NCBI RefSeq assembly: GCF_000819685.1
Contig: NZ_CDBR01000013.1
Location: forward strand, 62,001 to 126,000
Reading direction: 5' to 3'
DNA from: Aeromonas allosaccharophila
GTDB taxonomy: Bacteria > Pseudomonadota > Gammaproteobacteria > Enterobacterales > Aeromonadaceae
Length of the DNA: 64,000 bases
Under the pieces are notes generated by a model, which was not told where the DNA came from, did not search any database, and worked only from the letters and a program-made list of their open reading frames with translations. Position 1 is the stretch's first letter, and the number at the start of each line of letters is the position of its first letter. Of this stretch, positions 1-10,097 are shown one piece after another. The position numbers were made by a program, and so were the translations under genes.

Positions 1-252
1 AAAAAGAAAATCTACAAGGCACTGCTGGAGGCGCTCCCCGGCTGGTCGGTACGCGCCCGGCTCGGCTCCATCTGGCAGCCGGTGGCCATCATCTCCACCA
101 GTCACGACTACCTGCCGCTGGCCAAACGGGTGGAGCAGTTTGCCGCCCTGCCCAACGCCACCATCCACACCCCCAATGGTCACCACGCCTGGCCAGCGGA
201 AGATCCCTCGGGGTTCAACCACCTGCTGCAGCGGATCCTCTCCACCCACTGA
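1..252 (+). CDS. alpha/beta-hydrolase, C-terminal end (5' end outside window)
   Basis: Reading frame 1 is open from the first base to a TGA at 250-252 (83 residues seen). The segment SHDYLP followed about 35 residues later by NGHHAWP matches the acid (Asp) and catalytic His regions of alpha/beta-hydrolase-fold proteins; the nucleophile part lies upstream of the window. The ending LLQRILSTH is typical of the last helix. The substrate cannot be inferred. A terminator follows directly. Confidence 0.7.
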   Translation, partial: KKKIYKALLEALPGWSVRARLGSIWQPVAIISTSHDYLPLAKRVEQFAALPNATIHTPNGHHAWPAEDPSGFNHLLQRILSTH

Positions 253-269
253 ACGTGGGTCCGGGATAC

Positions 270-301
270 AAAAAAGCCGAACCACAGGGTTCGGCTTTTT
301 T
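270..301. terminator. Bidirectional rho-independent terminator
   Basis: A-run, stem AAGCCGAAC/GTTCGGCTT around the loop CACAGG-like centre, then T-run. It works on both strands, ending the hydrolase gene (+) and moeB (-), which converge here. Confidence 0.85.
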
Positions 302-318
302 GTGGGTATCGCGCGGGT

Positions 319-1074
319 TTAAGGATGGGAGCAGACCGGGCAGCCGGGGCGCTTGGGCAGCTTCATCTCGCGGAAGGTGCCGCTTAGGCCGTCGATCATC
401 AGCAGGCGGCCACTGTAGCTTTTGCCCATACCTGCCAGGAGCTTGATGGCTTCCAGTGCCTGCAGGCTGCCCACCAGACCCACCACGGGGGCGAGTACCC
501 CCGCCTCGACGCAGGTGAGGGCCTGCTCGCCAAACAGGGCGCTGAGGCAGGCGTAGCAGGGCTCATCTTCCTGCCAGGTGAAGCTGCAGAGCTGCCCCTC
601 CAGCCGGATGGCGGCGCCACTGACCAGCGGCACCCTGTGCTGGCGTGCCTTTTGATTCAGCAGGTTGCGAATGGCCAGATTGTCGGTGCAATCGAGTACC
701 AGCTGATGTTCCGGTAAAAGGGTATCGAGCAGCGCCTCATCGGCCACGGCGGCGTGGATCTCGACGTTGAGCCAGGGATTGAGCGCGTGCAGCGACTGCG
801 CTGCTGAGTCCACCTTGTCGTGGCCAATTCGCTCATCGTTGTGTAGCACCTGACGCTGCAGGTTGGAGAGCTCCACCTTGTCGAAATCGACTAGGGTGAG
901 CTGGCCGACTCCGGCCACCGCCAGATACTGGCTGGCGGCGCAGCCAAGGCCACCGGCGCCGATCACCAGCACCCTGGCCTGCTTGAGCGCCTCCTGCCCC
1001 TCGAAATCGAAGGATTTGAGGATGATCTGGCGGTTGTAGCGCAGTAGCTCGGCGTCGCTCAGGATCTCGCTCAC
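319..1074 (-). CDS. moeB: MoeB, molybdopterin-synthase adenylyltransferase
   Basis: Activates the C-terminal glycine of the small molybdopterin-synthase subunit MoaD by adenylation, so that it can accept sulfur for molybdenum cofactor synthesis in the cytoplasm. The 251-residue protein has the ThiF/E1-like Rossmann motif [15 protein letters not shown] near residue 36, the D-x-D region [14 protein letters not shown], and two Cys pairs (CYAC and CPVC) that bind zinc in this family. It starts with GTG; the start overlaps the end of moeA as GTGA, so the two are translationally coupled. Length equals the E. coli protein (249). Confidence 0.95.
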   Translation of the reverse strand: MSEILSDAELLRYNRQIILKSFDFEGQEALKQARVLVIGAGGLGCAASQYLAVAGVGQLTLVDFDKVELSNLQRQVLHNDERIGHDKVDSAAQSLHALNPWLNVEIHAAVADEALLDTLLPEHQLVLDCTDNLAIRNLLNQKARQHRVPLVSGAAIRLEGQLCSFTWQEDEPCYACLSALFGEQALTCVEAGVLAPVVGLVGSLQALEAIKLLAGMGKSYSGRLLMIDGLSGTFREMKLPKRPGCPVCSHP

Positions 1075-2297
1075 AGCAGCAATCCCCCGAATGGCTCGAC
1101 GGTCACCGTCTCGCCCGCGGCGACGCGGCCCCGCTCACGCTCAAGAACGATGTAGCAGTTGGCCCGCGACAGGGAGCTGAACACGGCGGAGTCCTGCGAG
1201 CCGGTGCTGCGTACCTCGAGGCCGTTCGGTCCCTGACTCAGAATGCCGCGCTGGAAGTCGAGTCGGCCGGGGCTCTTTTTGAGTGGCTCAGCCGCAATGG
1301 CTTGCAGCTGGAGCGGGCGCTCGAAGTGCTGGCCTGCGAGCTTGGCCAGCGCCGGTTGCACCAGTTGATCGAAGGTGACCATGGCGGAGACGGGGTTGCC
1401 CGGCAGGCCGAAGAACCAGGCGCGGGGCAGGCGGCCGAAGGCAAATGGCTTGCCCGGCTTGATGGCCAGCTTCCAGAAGCCAATCTCGCCGAGCTCGTCC
1501 AGCAGCTGTTTGGTGAAGTCCGCTTCCCCTACCGAGACGCCGCCGGTGGTGATGAGCACATCGGCTTCTTCATCGGCGCGAATAAAGGCAGCGCGCAGTT
1601 GGGCCGGATCGTCCGGGATGATGCCAAGGTCGAGGCAGTCGCAGCCCATGCGTGCCAGCATGGCCCGCACGCCGTAGCGGTTGGAGTCATAGATATCGCC
1701 GTGAGCAAGCGGGGTGCCGACCGGTTTGAGCTCGTCGCCAGTGCTGAAGATGGCCACCTTCAGTGGGCGGCGCACCGCGACGGTGGCCACGCCAAGGGAG
1801 GCCAACAGCGGCATTTCGCGTGGGGTGAGGCGAGTACCGGCTGGCAGCACGCAGGCGCCCTTGCCGATATCGCTGCCGGCGCGGCGGATGTTCTGGCCCG
1901 GTTCGGGTTGTGCCAGAAAAGTGATCCGATCGCCATCGGCATGCGTTTCTTCCTGCATCACCACCGCATCTGTGCCTGCGGGGATCGGGGCGCCGGTCAT
2001 GATCCGCACGCAGTGGCCAGCGGGCCACTCGCCCTGATAGGGCTGACCGGCAAATGCCTTGCCTGCCATGATGAGCGGGGTGCCGCTGGCGAGATCCGCA
2101 AGGCGCACGGCGTAACCATCCATGGCGGAGTTGTCGAAGGGGGGCACGGCGAGGGGGGAGGCGATATCGCTGGCAAGAACCCGGCCAAGGGCCTCTGGCA
2201 GGGGCAGCTGCTCGCAGTCGCAGCAGCAGGCGAGTTGTTCCAGCATCCCTTGCAGGGCATCGCTTAAGGGGAGTAGTCCGCTGGTATCAAATCCCAT
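1071..2297 (-). CDS. moeA: MoeA, molybdopterin molybdotransferase
   Basis: Inserts molybdate into adenylated molybdopterin, the last step of molybdenum cofactor synthesis. The 408-residue protein shows the family motifs [25 protein letters not shown] and [14 protein letters not shown] in order. The frame is open further upstream, but the ATG at 2297 is chosen because GAGG lies 8 nt ahead of it and the resulting length matches E. coli MoeA (411). An in-frame ATG two codons earlier (2303) is too close to the ribosome-binding site. It lies just upstream of moeB and diverges from folE. Confidence 0.94.
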   Translation of the reverse strand: MGFDTSGLLPLSDALQGMLEQLACCCDCEQLPLPEALGRVLASDIASPLAVPPFDNSAMDGYAVRLADLASGTPLIMAGKAFAGQPYQGEWPAGHCVRIMTGAPIPAGTDAVVMQEETHADGDRITFLAQPEPGQNIRRAGSDIGKGACVLPAGTRLTPREMPLLASLGVATVAVRRPLKVAIFSTGDELKPVGTPLAHGDIYDSNRYGVRAMLARMGCDCLDLGIIPDDPAQLRAAFIRADEEADVLITTGGVSVGEADFTKQLLDELGEIGFWKLAIKPGKPFAFGRLPRAWFFGLPGNPVSAMVTFDQLVQPALAKLAGQHFERPLQLQAIAAEPLKKSPGRLDFQRGILSQGPNGLEVRSTGSQDSAVFSSLSRANCYIVLERERGRVAAGETVTVEPFGGLLL

Positions 2298-2538
2298 CGT
2301 CATGACCTCTTTTATGATTGAAGGCGGGATTATCACAAAATTCCCCGGGGATGGGCAGGTTATCTCAAGGGAATCTCGAGGTAATCGGCGCTGAAACGGG
2401 GTGAGATGGTCATAAAGTATGAGGTAACGCACAAGTTGACTTGAATCTTGGCGGCAATGGCCGTTTACTATGCCGCCATAACATAAGGGATTGCTCCTTG
2501 AGCGGCCCTCACAGTCCCTGAGCGTGGGAGAGAAGATA

Positions 2539-3195
2539 ATGACAACCTTAAGTCCGGAAGCCTTGCTGGTCAGGGCTGCCCTCGAAGCCCAGGGACTGGA
2601 AACCCCCCTGGTCGCCAACGACCTGAATAGCCAGCAGAAGCGGGAGAAGATCGAAGGCCATATGCGCTCCATCATGGAGACGCTGGGGCTCGATCTGACC
2701 GATGACAGCCTGGCCGAGACGCCGCACCGTATCGCCAAGATGTACGTCAACGAGATATTCTCCGGCCTCGATTACTCCACCTTCCCCAAGGTGACGGTGA
2801 TCGAGAACAAGATGCAGGTGGACGAGATGATCATGGTGCGGGACATCAGCCTCACCAGCACCTGCGAACACCACTTCGTCACCATCGACGGGCTGGCCCA
2901 TGTGGCCTATATCCCTCGCGGCAAGGTGATTGGCCTGTCGAAGATCAACCGCATCGTGCAGTTCTTTGCTCGCCGTCCCCAGGTGCAGGAGCGGCTGACC
3001 CAGCAGATCCTGCTGGCGTTGCAGACCCTGCTCGGCACCCAGGACGTGGCCATCAATATCCGGGCGACCCACTACTGCGTCAAGGCGCGCGGGGTGATGG
3101 ATTCGACTTCTTACACCACCACCACCTCCCTCGGTGGGGTGTTCAAGACCCAGCCCGATACCCGCGCCGAGTTTCTCGGTGGCCTGCGCGGATAA
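2539..3195 (+). CDS. folE: GTP cyclohydrolase I (FolE)
   Basis: Converts GTP to 7,8-dihydroneopterin triphosphate, the first step of folate synthesis. The 218-residue protein has the zinc/catalytic elements [10 protein letters not shown] and the distal Cys in [12 protein letters not shown], plus [20 protein letters not shown]. The open frame extends 16 codons upstream, but ATG 2539 with the purine-rich GGGAGAGAAG ahead gives the usual length (E. coli 222). Followed by its own terminator. Confidence 0.95.
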   Translation: MTTLSPEALLVRAALEAQGLETPLVANDLNSQQKREKIEGHMRSIMETLGLDLTDDSLAETPHRIAKMYVNEIFSGLDYSTFPKVTVIENKMQVDEMIMVRDISLTSTCEHHFVTIDGLAHVAYIPRGKVIGLSKINRIVQFFARRPQVQERLTQQILLALQTLLGTQDVAINIRATHYCVKARGVMDSTSYTTTTSLGGVFKTQPDTRAEFLGGLRG

Positions 3196-3236
3196 AAAGG
3201 CGGTTATTTTGTAACCGTGCTCATGAATAAACGAGA

Positions 3237-3262
3237 CGCCAGCAGCCATTGCTGGCGTTTTT
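3237..3262 (+). terminator. folE terminator
   Basis: Stem CGCCAGCA/TGCTGGCG with a 5-nt loop and a T-run at 3258-3262. Confidence 0.85.
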
Positions 3263-3606
3263 CATTGGCCGTGGATGAGAGCGGCGGCCCGCAACGGCTG
3301 GGTCCGCGCGGCTTGCACTATGTAAACGTTATGCATTTTTTCGATTTATTCATCTGAACGGTATATTTAATCGGGCACGAAAAATCCCTCGCTTTCACCT
3401 TACAAAAAGTAACCAGGCAGACTCTTTCCGAACCGCCACAATCCGGTTACTCTAGCGCCCCCTCACGGCTCTCGCTGCCGCTCATGGAATTCAGAGATAT
3501 TCATCAAGGTTGGATGGTGCGCCACTGAACAAGTGGCCAGATAGTTCATGCCAGGAGGGCGTGAACCGGACGAGTGCAACGAATTTAACGACCACCAGGA
3601 TACGCC
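3263..3606 (+). other. Gene-free stretch upstream of chemoreceptor gene
   Basis: No coding signal seen. The part around 3320-3390 is AT-rich and likely holds the promoter of the downstream chemoreceptor gene; a TAAA element at 3323 followed by CGAT resembles a flagellar sigma-28 promoter only loosely, with the wrong spacing. Confidence 0.4.
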
Positions 3607-5262
3607 ATGAATACCAGTTCCATGACCATAGGCAAAAAACTCACCGCCGGCTTTGCCGTGCTCGGTTTGATGGTCGCCTTTATCGGCGGCTTCTCGTTGC
3701 TGGAGTTCAGCAACATGAACCGGGCGGCTATCGGTTTTACCGACAGCATCCTGCCCGCAGTCAACCGCACCAATGACATCGGTGACAGCATCAGTGAACT
3801 GCGTCGTTATGAGCTGGCCCTGTTCCTGGTGGCCTCTGATCCCCAGAAGCGTGCCGAGTACCGCACCATGGCCGCCCAACTGGTGGAACGCCTCAAACAG
3901 CAGATGATTGACCATGACAAGACCATCTGGGCGCAGGACGTGGAAGAGCGTCGCACCTTCGATATCGTCAAGGGTGACTGGGCAAGCTACCTGGCCCTGC
4001 ACCAGCAGGTTAAGCAGTTGCAAGATAGCGGCCTGATGAGCGAGGCCCAGACCGTCTTCATGGATCAGGGGATCCCCCTCTACAACAATCTGCACAAGTC
4101 GGTGGCGGAGCTGATCCGCATCAACCACGGTTATGCGACCGAGTCGCGCAAGGTCGTGGTTGCCTCCTATGATTCCGCCAAGCTGAGCGTCACCATCGCG
4201 CTGGTGCTCGGTCTGGTACTGGTGGTGGTGCTCTCCATGGTACTGACCCGCCAGATCCGCGATCCGCTGATCATGCTGGCCCGTCAGGCCCAGCGTATTG
4301 CCAATGGCGAGCTGGGTCAGGGCGAACTGCAGCAGTGGATCCGCGACAGCCGCTTCAACCGCGACGAACTGGGTCAGCTGGGTTCCGCCATCAACCGGAT
4401 GCAGGGTTCCCTCTCCGATCTGGTGAGCGAGATCGCCGGTTCCGTGAGCCAGCTCAGCAGCGCGGTGGAGGAGGTGAGCGCCATCTCCAGCCAGTCTGCC
4501 AGCGGCATGGCCATCCAGCAGAACGAAGTCTCCCAGGTGGCGACCGCCATGAACGAGATGCAGTCCACCGTTAACGAAGTGGCCCGTAACACCACGGATG
4601 CCATGAGCGCCGCCAAGGATGCCTCCCGCACCTCCGCTGCCGGCAGCGAAGTGGTGCGCAGCTCCATCGCCAGCATCGAAGAGGTGTCGGTCAAGATTGA
4701 ACAGGCGGGCACCGTGGTGCAGCAGCTGGAGGCCGACAGCGCCAACATCAGCGTGGTGCTGGATGTGATCCGCGATATCGCCGGTCAGACCAACCTGCTG
4801 GCCCTCAACGCCGCCATCGAAGCAGCCCGTGCCGGTGAGCAGGGCCGTGGCTTTGCAGTCGTTGCCGATGAAGTGCGATCCCTGGCCCAACGTACCCAGG
4901 ACTCTACCGCCGAGATCAGCAAGATGATCGAACTGTTGCAGAGCCGTGCCGCCGAGGCGGGCAACGCCATGCAGCTGAGCCGTCATCAAATGCAGGAGAG
5001 CGTTGGTCTGGCACGGGATGCCGGCACCAGTATCGACACCATCAACGGTGCCGTGGTGCGCATTACCGACATGAACACCCTGATCGCCACTGCCACCGAA
5101 GAGCAGAACGCGGTGACCGAAGAGCTCAACCGCAGCATCGTCAACATTCACAATGCCGCTGACGAGAATGCCCAGGGCGCCCATCAGATCGCCCAGGCCT
5201 GTGGCGAACTGAGCAAGCTGGCCAACACCCTGCACCATATGACCCAGCGCTTCACCCTCTAA
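3607..5262 (+). CDS. Methyl-accepting chemotaxis protein
   Basis: Inner-membrane chemoreceptor of 551 residues that signals to CheA/CheW. Order of parts: N-terminal membrane segment (about 11-33), a periplasmic helical bundle (34-190) of the four-helix type, second membrane segment (about 192-214), HAMP linker, then the long cytoplasmic signalling coiled coil with the conserved hairpin tip [20 protein letters not shown] around residues 390-430. There is no C-terminal NWETF-like pentapeptide for direct CheR/CheB docking. AGGA lies 6-7 nt ahead of the ATG. The ligand cannot be told from the sequence. Confidence 0.93.
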   Translation: MNTSSMTIGKKLTAGFAVLGLMVAFIGGFSLLEFSNMNRAAIGFTDSILPAVNRTNDIGDSISELRRYELALFLVASDPQKRAEYRTMAAQLVERLKQQMIDHDKTIWAQDVEERRTFDIVKGDWASYLALHQQVKQLQDSGLMSEAQTVFMDQGIPLYNNLHKSVAELIRINHGYATESRKVVVASYDSAKLSVTIALVLGLVLVVVLSMVLTRQIRDPLIMLARQAQRIANGELGQGELQQWIRDSRFNRDELGQLGSAINRMQGSLSDLVSEIAGSVSQLSSAVEEVSAISSQSASGMAIQQNEVSQVATAMNEMQSTVNEVARNTTDAMSAAKDASRTSAAGSEVVRSSIASIEEVSVKIEQAGTVVQQLEADSANISVVLDVIRDIAGQTNLLALNAAIEAARAGEQGRGFAVVADEVRSLAQRTQDSTAEISKMIELLQSRAAEAGNAMQLSRHQMQESVGLARDAGTSIDTINGAVVRITDMNTLIATATEEQNAVTEELNRSIVNIHNAADENAQGAHQIAQACGELSKLANTLHHMTQRFTL

Positions 5263-5283
5263 ACCGTGACGCCTGGATAACAG

Positions 5284-5310
5284 AAGGCCCCGCCAAATTG
5301 GCGGGGCCTT
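5284..5310. terminator. Terminator between chemoreceptor gene and fhs
   Basis: Stem AAGGCCCCGCC/GGCGGGGCCTT with loop AAATT between two convergent genes; T-rich on the plus side. Confidence 0.8.
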
Positions 5311-5335
5311 GTTGTTTCTGGCGTTGTGGAAGGGC

Positions 5336-7066
5336 TCAGCTCAGGCCGACTATCTCGCCGTTCTCATCGATATCGATATGGCGATAGGCGGGCAGACTGC
5401 CCAGCCCCGGCATGGTCATGATGGGGCCCGCCAGCGCATAGACGAACCCGGCACCGGCGCAGAGTTTCACCTCGTCGATGGGCACCTCGAAATCGGTCGG
5501 TACCCCCTTGAGGGCGGGGTCATGGCTGATGGAGAGCGGCGTCTTGGCCACGCAGATGGGCAAGTGGTCCCACCCCTCGGCGGAGAGTTGCGCCAGCTGC
5601 TGGCGGGCTCTGTCGGAGAGTTGCACCCCGCGGCCACCGTAGCCGCACTCCACCAGGGTCGACAGCTTGGCGTCGAGGCTCATCTCGTCGGGGTAGAGCA
5701 GTTTCACCTTGCGAGGTTGCTCGCAGGCGGCGACCACGGCGCGGGCCAGCTCGCTGGCACCTGCGCCCCCCTGGGTGAAGGCGTTGGAGATGGCCGCGCC
5801 ACAGGCACCGGCCTGCTGCGCTTCATGGGCCAGCAGCGCCAGTTCGGCTTCGCTGTCGGTGGGAAAGCGGTTGATGGCGACCACCACCGGCACCCCGTAG
5901 CGACGGGCGTTCCGGATATGCCAGGCGAGGTTGGCGCAGCCCTGCCTGAGGGTTGGCAGATCTTCCCCCTGCAGGCTCGCCGGCAGCGGTTGGCCCGGGC
6001 GGATATCCAGCAGGCCGCTGTTGGCCTTGAGGCCGCGCACCGTGGCCACCAGCACCACGCAGGCGGGGGTAATGCCGGATTGGCGGCTCTTGATGTTGAA
6101 GAACTTCTCCAGCCCCATGTCGGAGCCAAAACCCGCTTCGGTCACCACATAGTCGGTCAGGCCAAGGGCGATGCGATCGGCGATCACCGAGGAGTTGCCG
6201 TGGGCGATATTGGCAAAGGGGCCGGCGTGTACCAGCACCGGCGTCTGCTCGGTGGTCTGCATCAGGGTCGGTTGCAGCGCGTCTTTCAGCAGCACCGTCA
6301 TGGCGCCTGCTACTTCCAGTTGTTCGGCAGTGATGGGCTTGCCGTGAATGTCGCGAGCCAGCTGGATGCGGCCGATGCGCTGGCGCAGGTCTTTAAGATC
6401 GCTTGCCAGCGCCAGAATGGCCATCAGCTCGGAGGCGGCGGTGATGACGAAGCGATCGCTGCGTTCCACACCATCGGCAGCGCCCCCCTGACCTATGGTG
6501 AGGTGGCGCAGGGCGCGGTCATTCATGTCGAGGGTACGCGGCCAGAGGATGTTATCGGCATCGATATCGAGCCGCTGCAGGCCGGTTTTGGCGGTGAACT
6601 CGGCACCCAGTTTCTGTTCGTGGAACAGGCGGGCATCGAGGGCCGCCGCCGCCAGATTGTGGGCCGCCGTCAGGGCGTGAAAATCGCCGGTGAGGTGAAG
6701 GTTCATCTCCTCCATCGGCACCACCTGAGCGTGGCCGCCACCGGCTGCCCCCCCCTTGACCCCGAATACCGGGCCGAGACTCGGCTGGCGGATAGTGGCG
6801 ATGCTGGGCTGGCCGATATGGTTGAGCCCCATGGAGAGGCCAAGGGTGGTCACCGTCTTCCCTTCACCGAGCGGGGTCGGGGTGATGGCGCTCACCAGCA
6901 CCAGCTTGCCGCGCTGTTTGGGCTGAGACTTGAGCAGGTCGAGGCTGAGCTTGCCTTTGTAGTGGCCATGGGGGCTGAGCAGGTGCTGGGGGATGGCGAG
7001 GCGTTCGGCCAGCGCGTGAATGGAGAGACGGGGGGACTGGCGGGAGATCTCGATATCGCTTAGCAT
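5336..7066 (-). CDS. fhs: Formate-tetrahydrofolate ligase
   Basis: Makes 10-formyl-tetrahydrofolate from formate, tetrahydrofolate and ATP. The 576-residue protein has the nucleotide-binding loop [10 protein letters not shown] near residue 65, [20 protein letters not shown], and the VGFGSD-like segment [17 protein letters not shown] 7066 is preferred over a GTG two codons upstream because CGAGG would overlap that GTG but is well placed for the ATG. Many enterobacteria lack this enzyme. purU, which does the opposite net step, is also in this window. Confidence 0.94.
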   Translation of the reverse strand: MLSDIEISRQSPRLSIHALAERLAIPQHLLSPHGHYKGKLSLDLLKSQPKQRGKLVLVSAITPTPLGEGKTVTTLGLSMGLNHIGQPSIATIRQPSLGPVFGVKGGAAGGGHAQVVPMEEMNLHLTGDFHALTAAHNLAAAALDARLFHEQKLGAEFTAKTGLQRLDIDADNILWPRTLDMNDRALRHLTIGQGGAADGVERSDRFVITAASELMAILALASDLKDLRQRIGRIQLARDIHGKPITAEQLEVAGAMTVLLKDALQPTLMQTTEQTPVLVHAGPFANIAHGNSSVIADRIALGLTDYVVTEAGFGSDMGLEKFFNIKSRQSGITPACVVLVATVRGLKANSGLLDIRPGQPLPASLQGEDLPTLRQGCANLAWHIRNARRYGVPVVVAINRFPTDSEAELALLAHEAQQAGACGAAISNAFTQGGAGASELARAVVAACEQPRKVKLLYPDEMSLDAKLSTLVECGYGGRGVQLSDRARQQLAQLSAEGWDHLPICVAKTPLSISHDPALKGVPTDFEVPIDEVKLCAGAGFVYALAGPIMTMPGLGSLPAYRHIDIDENGEIVGLS

Positions 7067-7133
7067 CAGCACCTCGTTGGCATATCGGGGTAAAATATGC
7101 GGCGCAGTCTAGTGGAATATAACGGGTAATCCA

Positions 7134-7550
7134 ATGACGAAAACGATTTTATTTGGTGGGGGTGAGGTTCGTCAGAATCCTGTTCTGCTGGATCTCAACG
7201 AACTCTATCATCCCCCGAAGCAGCCGATGACGGCGCTGGGGATTGTCAGTGCGCTGGTGCCACTGTTCGGTTTCGGCTGGCAGGCGATGACTCAGGACCC
7301 GGAAACCCAGTTGCGCCACGAGATCCGCAAAAGGGTCAACAAGCACAAGACCGACGAGGCAAACCTCATCCTGATCCTGCAGCTGGCCGCCATGTTTGAC
7401 TGCAGCGAGCTGGAAGTGGCGCTCCCCTATGCCCTCAGTGAACCGCAGTTGTCGGTGATCCGCACCCGGCTGCCACGCTGGCAGCTGCACCTCGAGCAGG
7501 AGCGTCTGCTGGCGAAGCTGGTTCCGGCCGAGGCCCATGGCCAGCGCTAG
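7134..7550 (+). CDS. Conserved-looking hypothetical protein, 138 aa
   Basis: Not recognised. Divergent from fhs with 67 bases between. The protein has an apolar stretch around residues 31-50 (MTALGIVSALVPLFGFGWQA), then a charged helical part (RHEIRKRVNKHKTDEANLI) and a Leu-rich C-terminus. One short hydrophobic segment may be a membrane or packing helix. Codon use is like that of the neighbours, which supports a real gene. The ribosome-binding site is weak. Confidence 0.65.
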   Translation: MTKTILFGGGEVRQNPVLLDLNELYHPPKQPMTALGIVSALVPLFGFGWQAMTQDPETQLRHEIRKRVNKHKTDEANLILILQLAAMFDCSELEVALPYALSEPQLSVIRTRLPRWQLHLEQERLLAKLVPAEAHGQR

Positions 7551-7605
7551 GTTGCAAGCCGGGCCAGCAGGCCGGACATTCAGGCCGTACTCTCTGCTCT
7601 GGTAA

Positions 7606-8508
7606 TCAGGTCGGCGTATCCCACTGTTGCGGGACGAGATAGCGCTCCTGCACGAACTCGATAAAGCAGCGCACCTTGGCCGAGACGAAGCGGCGGTGCG
7701 GATAGACCGCATAGAGCCCCACCTCCCCCTTATCCCACTCCGGCAGCAGGCTCACCAGTTGCCCTTCCCGCAGCGCCTCCCCCACGATAAAGGTGGGCTG
7801 CAATATGATGCCCTGATCATCACAAGCGGCGCGGGTCAGTGCCACCCCGTTGTTGGCCCGCAGCGGCCCCTGCGGCCGGATGCTCTGCGCCTCGCCCCCC
7901 TGTTTGAAGTGCCACTCCGGCTGGGTCAGGGTATAGACCAGACAGTCGTGCTGCTTGAGATCCTCCGGGCTCTGCGGCGCTCCCTTGCGAGCCAGATAGG
8001 CGGGGCTGGCGCAGAGCTCCAGCTTGATGGTGGCAAGCTGGCGTGCCACCAGCGAGGAGTCGCTGAGGTGGCCGATGCGCAGCGCCAGATCGAATCCCTC
8101 TTCCACCAGTGCCACCCGCCGGTCGCTGTACTCGATATCGAGCTTGAGATCGGGAAAGCGCTGGCGAAACAGCGGCAGGGCGGGGGAGAGGTGCAGATAG
8201 CCAAAATCCATCGGCACCGAGAGCTTGAGGGTGCCGTTGGGCTGCTGGTTGTGGTGGGTCAGCTGGCTGTGAGTCTCTTCCAGCTCCGCCAGCAGGGCGA
8301 GGGAGCGCTGGTAGTAGAACTGGCCCGCCTCGGTGGGGTTGACCTGACGGGTGGTGCGCGACAGCAGCCGGGTGGCGAGAGACTCTTCCAGCTGCTGCAT
8401 CAGTTTGGAGGCCATGGCGACCGAGATGCCGAGCTGGTTGGCGGCCCTGGTAAAGCTCTGGCACTCCACCACCTTGATAAAGGTGCGCATGGCGGCGATC
8501 TGGTCCAT
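7606..8508 (-). CDS. LysR-family transcriptional regulator
   Basis: DNA-binding regulator of 300 residues. The N-terminal winged helix-turn-helix covers about residues 1-60 (MDQIAAMRTFIKVVECQSFT, then AANQLGISVAMASKLMQQLE) and the rest is the type-2 periplasmic-binding-like effector domain (LKLSVPMDFGYLHLSPALP onward). GAGGA sits 6 nt ahead of the ATG. It diverges from yceI across 109 AT-rich bases, so it may control that gene and itself; the effector is unknown. Confidence 0.92.
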   Translation of the reverse strand: MDQIAAMRTFIKVVECQSFTRAANQLGISVAMASKLMQQLEESLATRLLSRTTRQVNPTEAGQFYYQRSLALLAELEETHSQLTHHNQQPNGTLKLSVPMDFGYLHLSPALPLFRQRFPDLKLDIEYSDRRVALVEEGFDLALRIGHLSDSSLVARQLATIKLELCASPAYLARKGAPQSPEDLKQHDCLVYTLTQPEWHFKQGGEAQSIRPQGPLRANNGVALTRAACDDQGIILQPTFIVGEALREGQLVSLLPEWDKGEVGLYAVYPHRRFVSAKVRCFIEFVQERYLVPQQWDTPT

Positions 8509-8617
8509 TTTCCATCCTCAGTAAATAATGAATTTAATAAATCACTGATTATCCATCTTCAGAACGAGGTTAGCATTTTAGCCACTGATGTGAACCCCAA
8601 GATGAAGGAACGAACGG

Positions 8618-9178
8618 ATGAAAATGACCAAGGCTCTGCTGGCCTCCTGCCTGTTTATGGCACCCCCTCTGATGGCGGCGGATTACGATGTGGATGCGGC
8701 GCACACCACGGTGCAGTTCAAGGTGGGTCACCTGGGCTTCTCCGAGCTGGTGGGTCGCTTCAACACTTTCAGCGGCACCTTCAGCATGGATGACGCCAAC
8801 CCGGCGGCCGCCAAGGCGAGCTTTGAAGTGGATGCCGCCAGCGTCGACTCCAACCACGAGGCGCGCGACAAGCACCTGCGCAGCCCGGATTTCCTCGACG
8901 TGAAGCAGTATCCCAAGATGACCTTCGTCAGCTCCGCTTACGAGGGCTCCAAGGATAAAGGCGTGCTGAAAGGGACTCTGACCCTGCATGGCGTCTCCAG
9001 GGAAGTGGCCTTCGATCTGGTCAAGATCGGTGAGGGCAAGGATCCCTGGGGCGGCTACCGCAGCGGCTTCAATGCGTCCACCACCATCAAGCGCAGTGAC
9101 TTTGGCGTGAGCTACATGCTGCCCGGCATCCCGGACGAGATGAACATCAACCTGTTTGTCGAAGGCGTGCGCAAGTAA
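8618..9178 (+). CDS. yceI: YceI-family periplasmic lipid-binding protein
   Basis: 186 residues with a clear signal peptide ending PLMA and mature start ADYDVDAAHTTVQFKVGHLG, the hallmark of YceI lipocalin-like proteins that bind polyisoprenoids or other amphiphiles in the periplasm. Further family motifs: NPAAAKASFEVDAASVDS, RDKHLRSPDFLDV and the ending MNINLFVEGVRK. AAGGA lies 8 nt before the ATG. Its TAA overlaps by one base the ATG of the membrane-protein gene, so the two form an operon. Confidence 0.93.
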   Translation: MKMTKALLASCLFMAPPLMAADYDVDAAHTTVQFKVGHLGFSELVGRFNTFSGTFSMDDANPAAAKASFEVDAASVDSNHEARDKHLRSPDFLDVKQYPKMTFVSSAYEGSKDKGVLKGTLTLHGVSREVAFDLVKIGEGKDPWGGYRSGFNASTTIKRSDFGVSYMLPGIPDEMNINLFVEGVRK

Positions 9179-9915
9179 TGGGCGCGGAACTGCTGCTGCA
9201 AACCCTGGCGGCTCCTCTGGGAGCCGCTTTGCTATCGTGGCGTTGGCCGCGACAGGGGTATCTGTGGGGGGCGCTGGCGCTCTGGCTGGTGGGATCCTTG
9301 CTCGGCGGCCTCTATGGCATCCCGGAAAAGGCGTGGCAGTGGCTGCCACTGACCTTGCTGGTGCCCGCCATCGCGGCTCAGGTGAGCGACCTGCGCGGTT
9401 CGCTGCTGCTTTTTGCGGTGTTCAGTGCGCTGGTGTGGTGGCAGGGATTGGCCTCGGTGCTGGCCAGCGAGCCGATGATTTGGCTGGCGCTGCTGCCCGC
9501 CATCCTCTGGTTTGGCTGGCGCGGCCTGCGCGGTGACAGCCGCGAGGGGCTCGGGTTTGCCCTCGGCTTTATCTGGCTGGCGCTGGTGATCGGCATCGAT
9601 GGCAGCCTGCTGATTGCCCAACTGGCCGGTGCGCTGGCCGCTTTCGCCGGTTTTCGCGCCCTGCTCGCCACCTTTGTTGGCATCAAGGTGGCACCCGCCG
9701 GTCTGGCGCTGGCACTCGCTTTTGTCCAGATGCTCGCCTGGCAATATGTGGAGGTGCCGCTGGTGGTGTTGCTGCCGGTCTGGCTGCTGCCGCTGCTGGA
9801 GTGGGCGCTGCGTGACAAGCCGTGGCCGCTGCGTTGGGGGGCACTGATCCTGCTCGCCGCGGCGGGGACCGGACTTAGCCTGTGGTGGGTGTGGCCCGCT
9901 GCTTCTTTGTACTGA
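9178..9915 (+). CDS. Polytopic membrane protein of unknown function
   Basis: 245 residues, very hydrophobic, with about seven or eight predicted membrane helices separated by short charged turns (for example RGLRGDSREG and LRDKPWPLRWG). The ATG overlaps the yceI stop (TAATG), so it is co-translated with yceI. In other bacteria yceI often travels with a cytochrome b561-like gene, but no haem-ligand His pair is seen here, so that assignment is not made. Function unknown. Confidence 0.8.
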   Translation: MGAELLLQTLAAPLGAALLSWRWPRQGYLWGALALWLVGSLLGGLYGIPEKAWQWLPLTLLVPAIAAQVSDLRGSLLLFAVFSALVWWQGLASVLASEPMIWLALLPAILWFGWRGLRGDSREGLGFALGFIWLALVIGIDGSLLIAQLAGALAAFAGFRALLATFVGIKVAPAGLALALAFVQMLAWQYVEVPLVVLLPVWLLPLLEWALRDKPWPLRWGALILLAAAGTGLSLWWVWPAASLY

Positions 9916-10037
9916 TTTTTGCATGAAAAACAGGCAATTACAGTCATTTTTGCATACCCGCTCATACTCTTGGCAGATAATGATTGAGCCCCCTATGTGT
10001 TTCAGATAAAAAGGATTTTCATTTTATTTGGACACAC

Positions 10038-10064
10038 ACAGAACCCGGCCGAGCCGGGTTCTGT
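10038..10064 (+). terminator. Hairpin between membrane-protein gene and next gene
   Basis: Perfect 12-bp stem ACAGAACCCGGC/GCCGGGTTCTGT with loop CGA, followed only by TTGCC. It is either a weak terminator of the yceI operon or a structure in the leader of the gene starting at 10098. Confidence 0.6.
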
Positions 10065-10097
10065 TTGCCTGCTTTGCGGCACATAAGGAGGCCACAG

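Noticed and set aside
2433-2475. TTGACT and TACTAT before folE as a promoter
   Set aside because: Spacer is 24 bases, too long for a sigma-70 promoter.
3323-3350. Possible flagellar sigma-28 promoter before the chemoreceptor gene
   Set aside because: TAAA and CGAT parts are present but the spacing and the second box do not fit TAAAGTTT-N11-GCCGATAA.
3463-5238. Long minus-strand open frame opposite the chemoreceptor gene
   Set aside because: Composition (His/Gly/Leu runs) is typical of antisense frames; the plus strand is a complete chemoreceptor.
5309-7063. Long plus-strand open frame opposite fhs
   Set aside because: Antisense shadow of a GC-rich gene; protein is rich in His, Gln and Gly with no domain, while the minus strand codes for a full formate-tetrahydrofolate ligase.
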